A stretch of DNA of 30,459 bases from Chara braunii (Eukaryota > Streptophyta > Charophyceae > Charales > Characeae): positions 1,000,550-1,031,008 of the forward strand of contig BFEA01000138.1 in NCBI GenBank assembly GCA_003427395.1, read 5' to 3'. The position numbers and the translations under genes are program-made. Each line of letters starts with the position of its first letter. The stretch's first letter is position 1. Below are positions 29,255-30,459 of the stretch, piece after piece. Under the pieces are notes generated by a model. That model saw only the letters and a program-made list of their open reading frames with translations, was not told the origin of the DNA and ran no database searches.

Positions 29255-29490
29255 GGCCTCGCTCCGCTACTGCCGGCATGCACAAAAGACAAGACTCGCG
29301 GCGGGGTGTACCTTTCTGTGTTCTAGCTGAAGATTCGCTCTCATTTTGAGCATTTCGAGAGTTAGGGCCTCGCTGCACCACTCTTGAAATGTGCAAAACT
29401 AGAGTGAATCTTCCGCTAGAACATGGAAAGATACACAGCCATGATTTTTGGCATTTGTGCATTTCAAGAGTAGTGTAGCGCAGCGAGGCC
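29255..29490. mobile_element. 236-bp palindromic element
   Basis: GGCCTCGCT at the left is mirrored by AGCGAGGCC at the right. Inner arms TTCTAGCTGAAGATTCGCTC and GAGTGAATCTTCCGCTAGAA pair closely. A degraded third relative (CCTCGCTCCACTACTCTCGA) is at 29648-29740. Confidence 0.78.
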
Positions 29491-29747
29491 CGTACAGTAG
29501 TGGACCGAGGCCCATGTACGGGGGGCACTGTCATGACTTGCACCAGTCATAAACGCGTGTCGATGCCTTCGCATATGCGCTGGCAAACTCGCACACGCGA
29601 TTCTCCGAGATGCACTTGCGCAGAAAAACGCTCCGATTTGGGCTATTGGGCCTCGCTCCACTACTCTCGAAATGTGCAAAGACAGAGAGGGCCTCGCCAC
29701 AGTCCTCTCGAATTGGCCATTTTAGGGAGTGCAGCGTAGCCACACCA

Positions 29748-29846
29748 GGGGCTAGGTCCCACTTGCACGAATTAAGCAATACAGACCGTAGATAGCAAAG
29801 ATCAACGGCCGAGATCTCCTAATTTGCGCAGGTGGGACCTTGCCCC
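29748..29846. mobile_element. 99-bp MITE with GGTCCCACTTGC termini (inverted copy)
   Basis: It is nearly identical to 28438-28536 when reverse-complemented. Confidence 0.9.
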
Positions 29847-30189
29847 AGCTCCCGAGTTCAACCTGTCAGATTAAATTAGGAAGCTGTCAGAAAGTGGCTC
29901 CGGAGAGGGCTTGAGCCTCCCGCCTGTAAATTCCTTTCACATAATTGCATTTCTCAATTTGTTGGAAAATAGAACTACAGATTTGACGAAATGATGTTTT
30001 TTGTTCCAATTTGTTGCATATTTCTTGTGCAATCAAAGATGCACTTTGATGCACTTCGATAAACAGAAGTTACTTTCAACCGCCTAATCACTGTATGAGT
30101 TTAAGGCCATTTTCGGGAGACCTCTCTCAGAGGCCTGTGTTTCGACCGGAGAACTCGTGGGAAGACTACCGTCTTTCCCCGAACGTTGT

Positions 30190-30350
30190 ATTCGAGTTTT
30201 CCAAAAAAAACGGTTTTTGGAAAGTTAGACCCTTTTCTTCGAATACAAGGGCACTTCGAATATAACGCATGTGTGTTTTATTCGAATATAACGCATATGC
30301 GATAACCCACACGTGTTATATTTGAATTTCACGAAGACAAAATTGTTGTA
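30190..30350. repeat. Palindromic AT-rich repeat with TTCGAATATAACGCAT units
   Basis: TTCGAATATAACGCAT occurs twice directly, and an inverted version (CACGTGTTATATTTGAATT) follows. The region 29847-30189 shows no gene. Confidence 0.65.
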
Positions 30351-30370
30351 TTCGAATCAAACTGTTTTTT

Positions 30371-30376
<6 letters not shown>

Positions 30377-30459
<83 letters not shown>
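30377..30459. repeat. (CT)n microsatellite at the window edge
   Basis: About 41 CT units close the window. Confidence 0.97.

Overview
This 30.5-kb window looks like intergenic, transposon-packed nuclear DNA of a streptophyte green lineage genome. My best guess is a charophyte alga such as Chara, but that is inference. The evidence is a plant-type tonoplast aquaporin, U6 snRNA pseudogenes close to the plant U6 sequence, L1-like retrotransposons with plant-style ORF1, and very abundant microsatellites, poly(A/T) tracts and MITEs. I see no bacterial operons, no CRISPR array and no rRNA. The only intact conserved host gene I can support is the aquaporin at 25289-26083 (minus).

Left part (1-2376): a (GA)n tract, degenerate tandem repeats, and several inverted-repeat (MITE-like) elements, including a 553-bp one at 1427-1979. 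From 2394 to 13260 lies one large nested structure, which is the main result. It is a Penelope-like retroelement (PLE) with the endonuclease and RT in permuted order (GIY-YIG before RT). Direct terminal repeats (pLTRs) bound it, and a 17-bp target site duplication flanks it (2377-2393 and 13261-13277, 15/17 identical). Removing the element rejoins a local repeat that also exists uninterrupted next door. Its left pLTR is split by a 5'-truncated L1-like LINE on the minus strand (LINE A, about 2561-7382). Its right pLTR is split by a 639-bp TG...CA insertion that looks like a solo LTR (12362-13000). The PLE body carries a CCHC zinc-knuckle/coiled-coil ORF, a SAP-like segment, then GIY-YIG and RT in one reading frame broken by seven stop codons and one late frameshift.

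Middle (13439-20278): a second L1-like LINE on the minus strand (LINE B), nearly full length but decayed. Its poly(A) tail is at 13520-13542 on this strand's complement, and ORF1 starts at 20075. A near full-length U6 snRNA copy is fused in the same orientation directly upstream of its 5' leader, and a 5' half of U6 sits just beyond its 3' tail.

Right part (20279-30459): MITE families, tandem duplications, minisatellites (26-bp and 191-bp units), large microsatellites, the aquaporin gene, and a cluster of palindromic elements sharing a GGTCCCACT(A/T)GC terminus. A tRNA-headed SINE flanked by a 12-bp TSD lies at 28961-29235. Several pure poly(A/T) tracts are flanked by short direct repeats, as if bare tails had been retro-inserted. 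Window edges are (GA)n and (CT)n, consistent with contig ends at simple repeats.

The elements do not form a pathway. They record successive insertions: local MITE repeats first, then the PLE, then LINE A and the LTR element within its terminal repeats.
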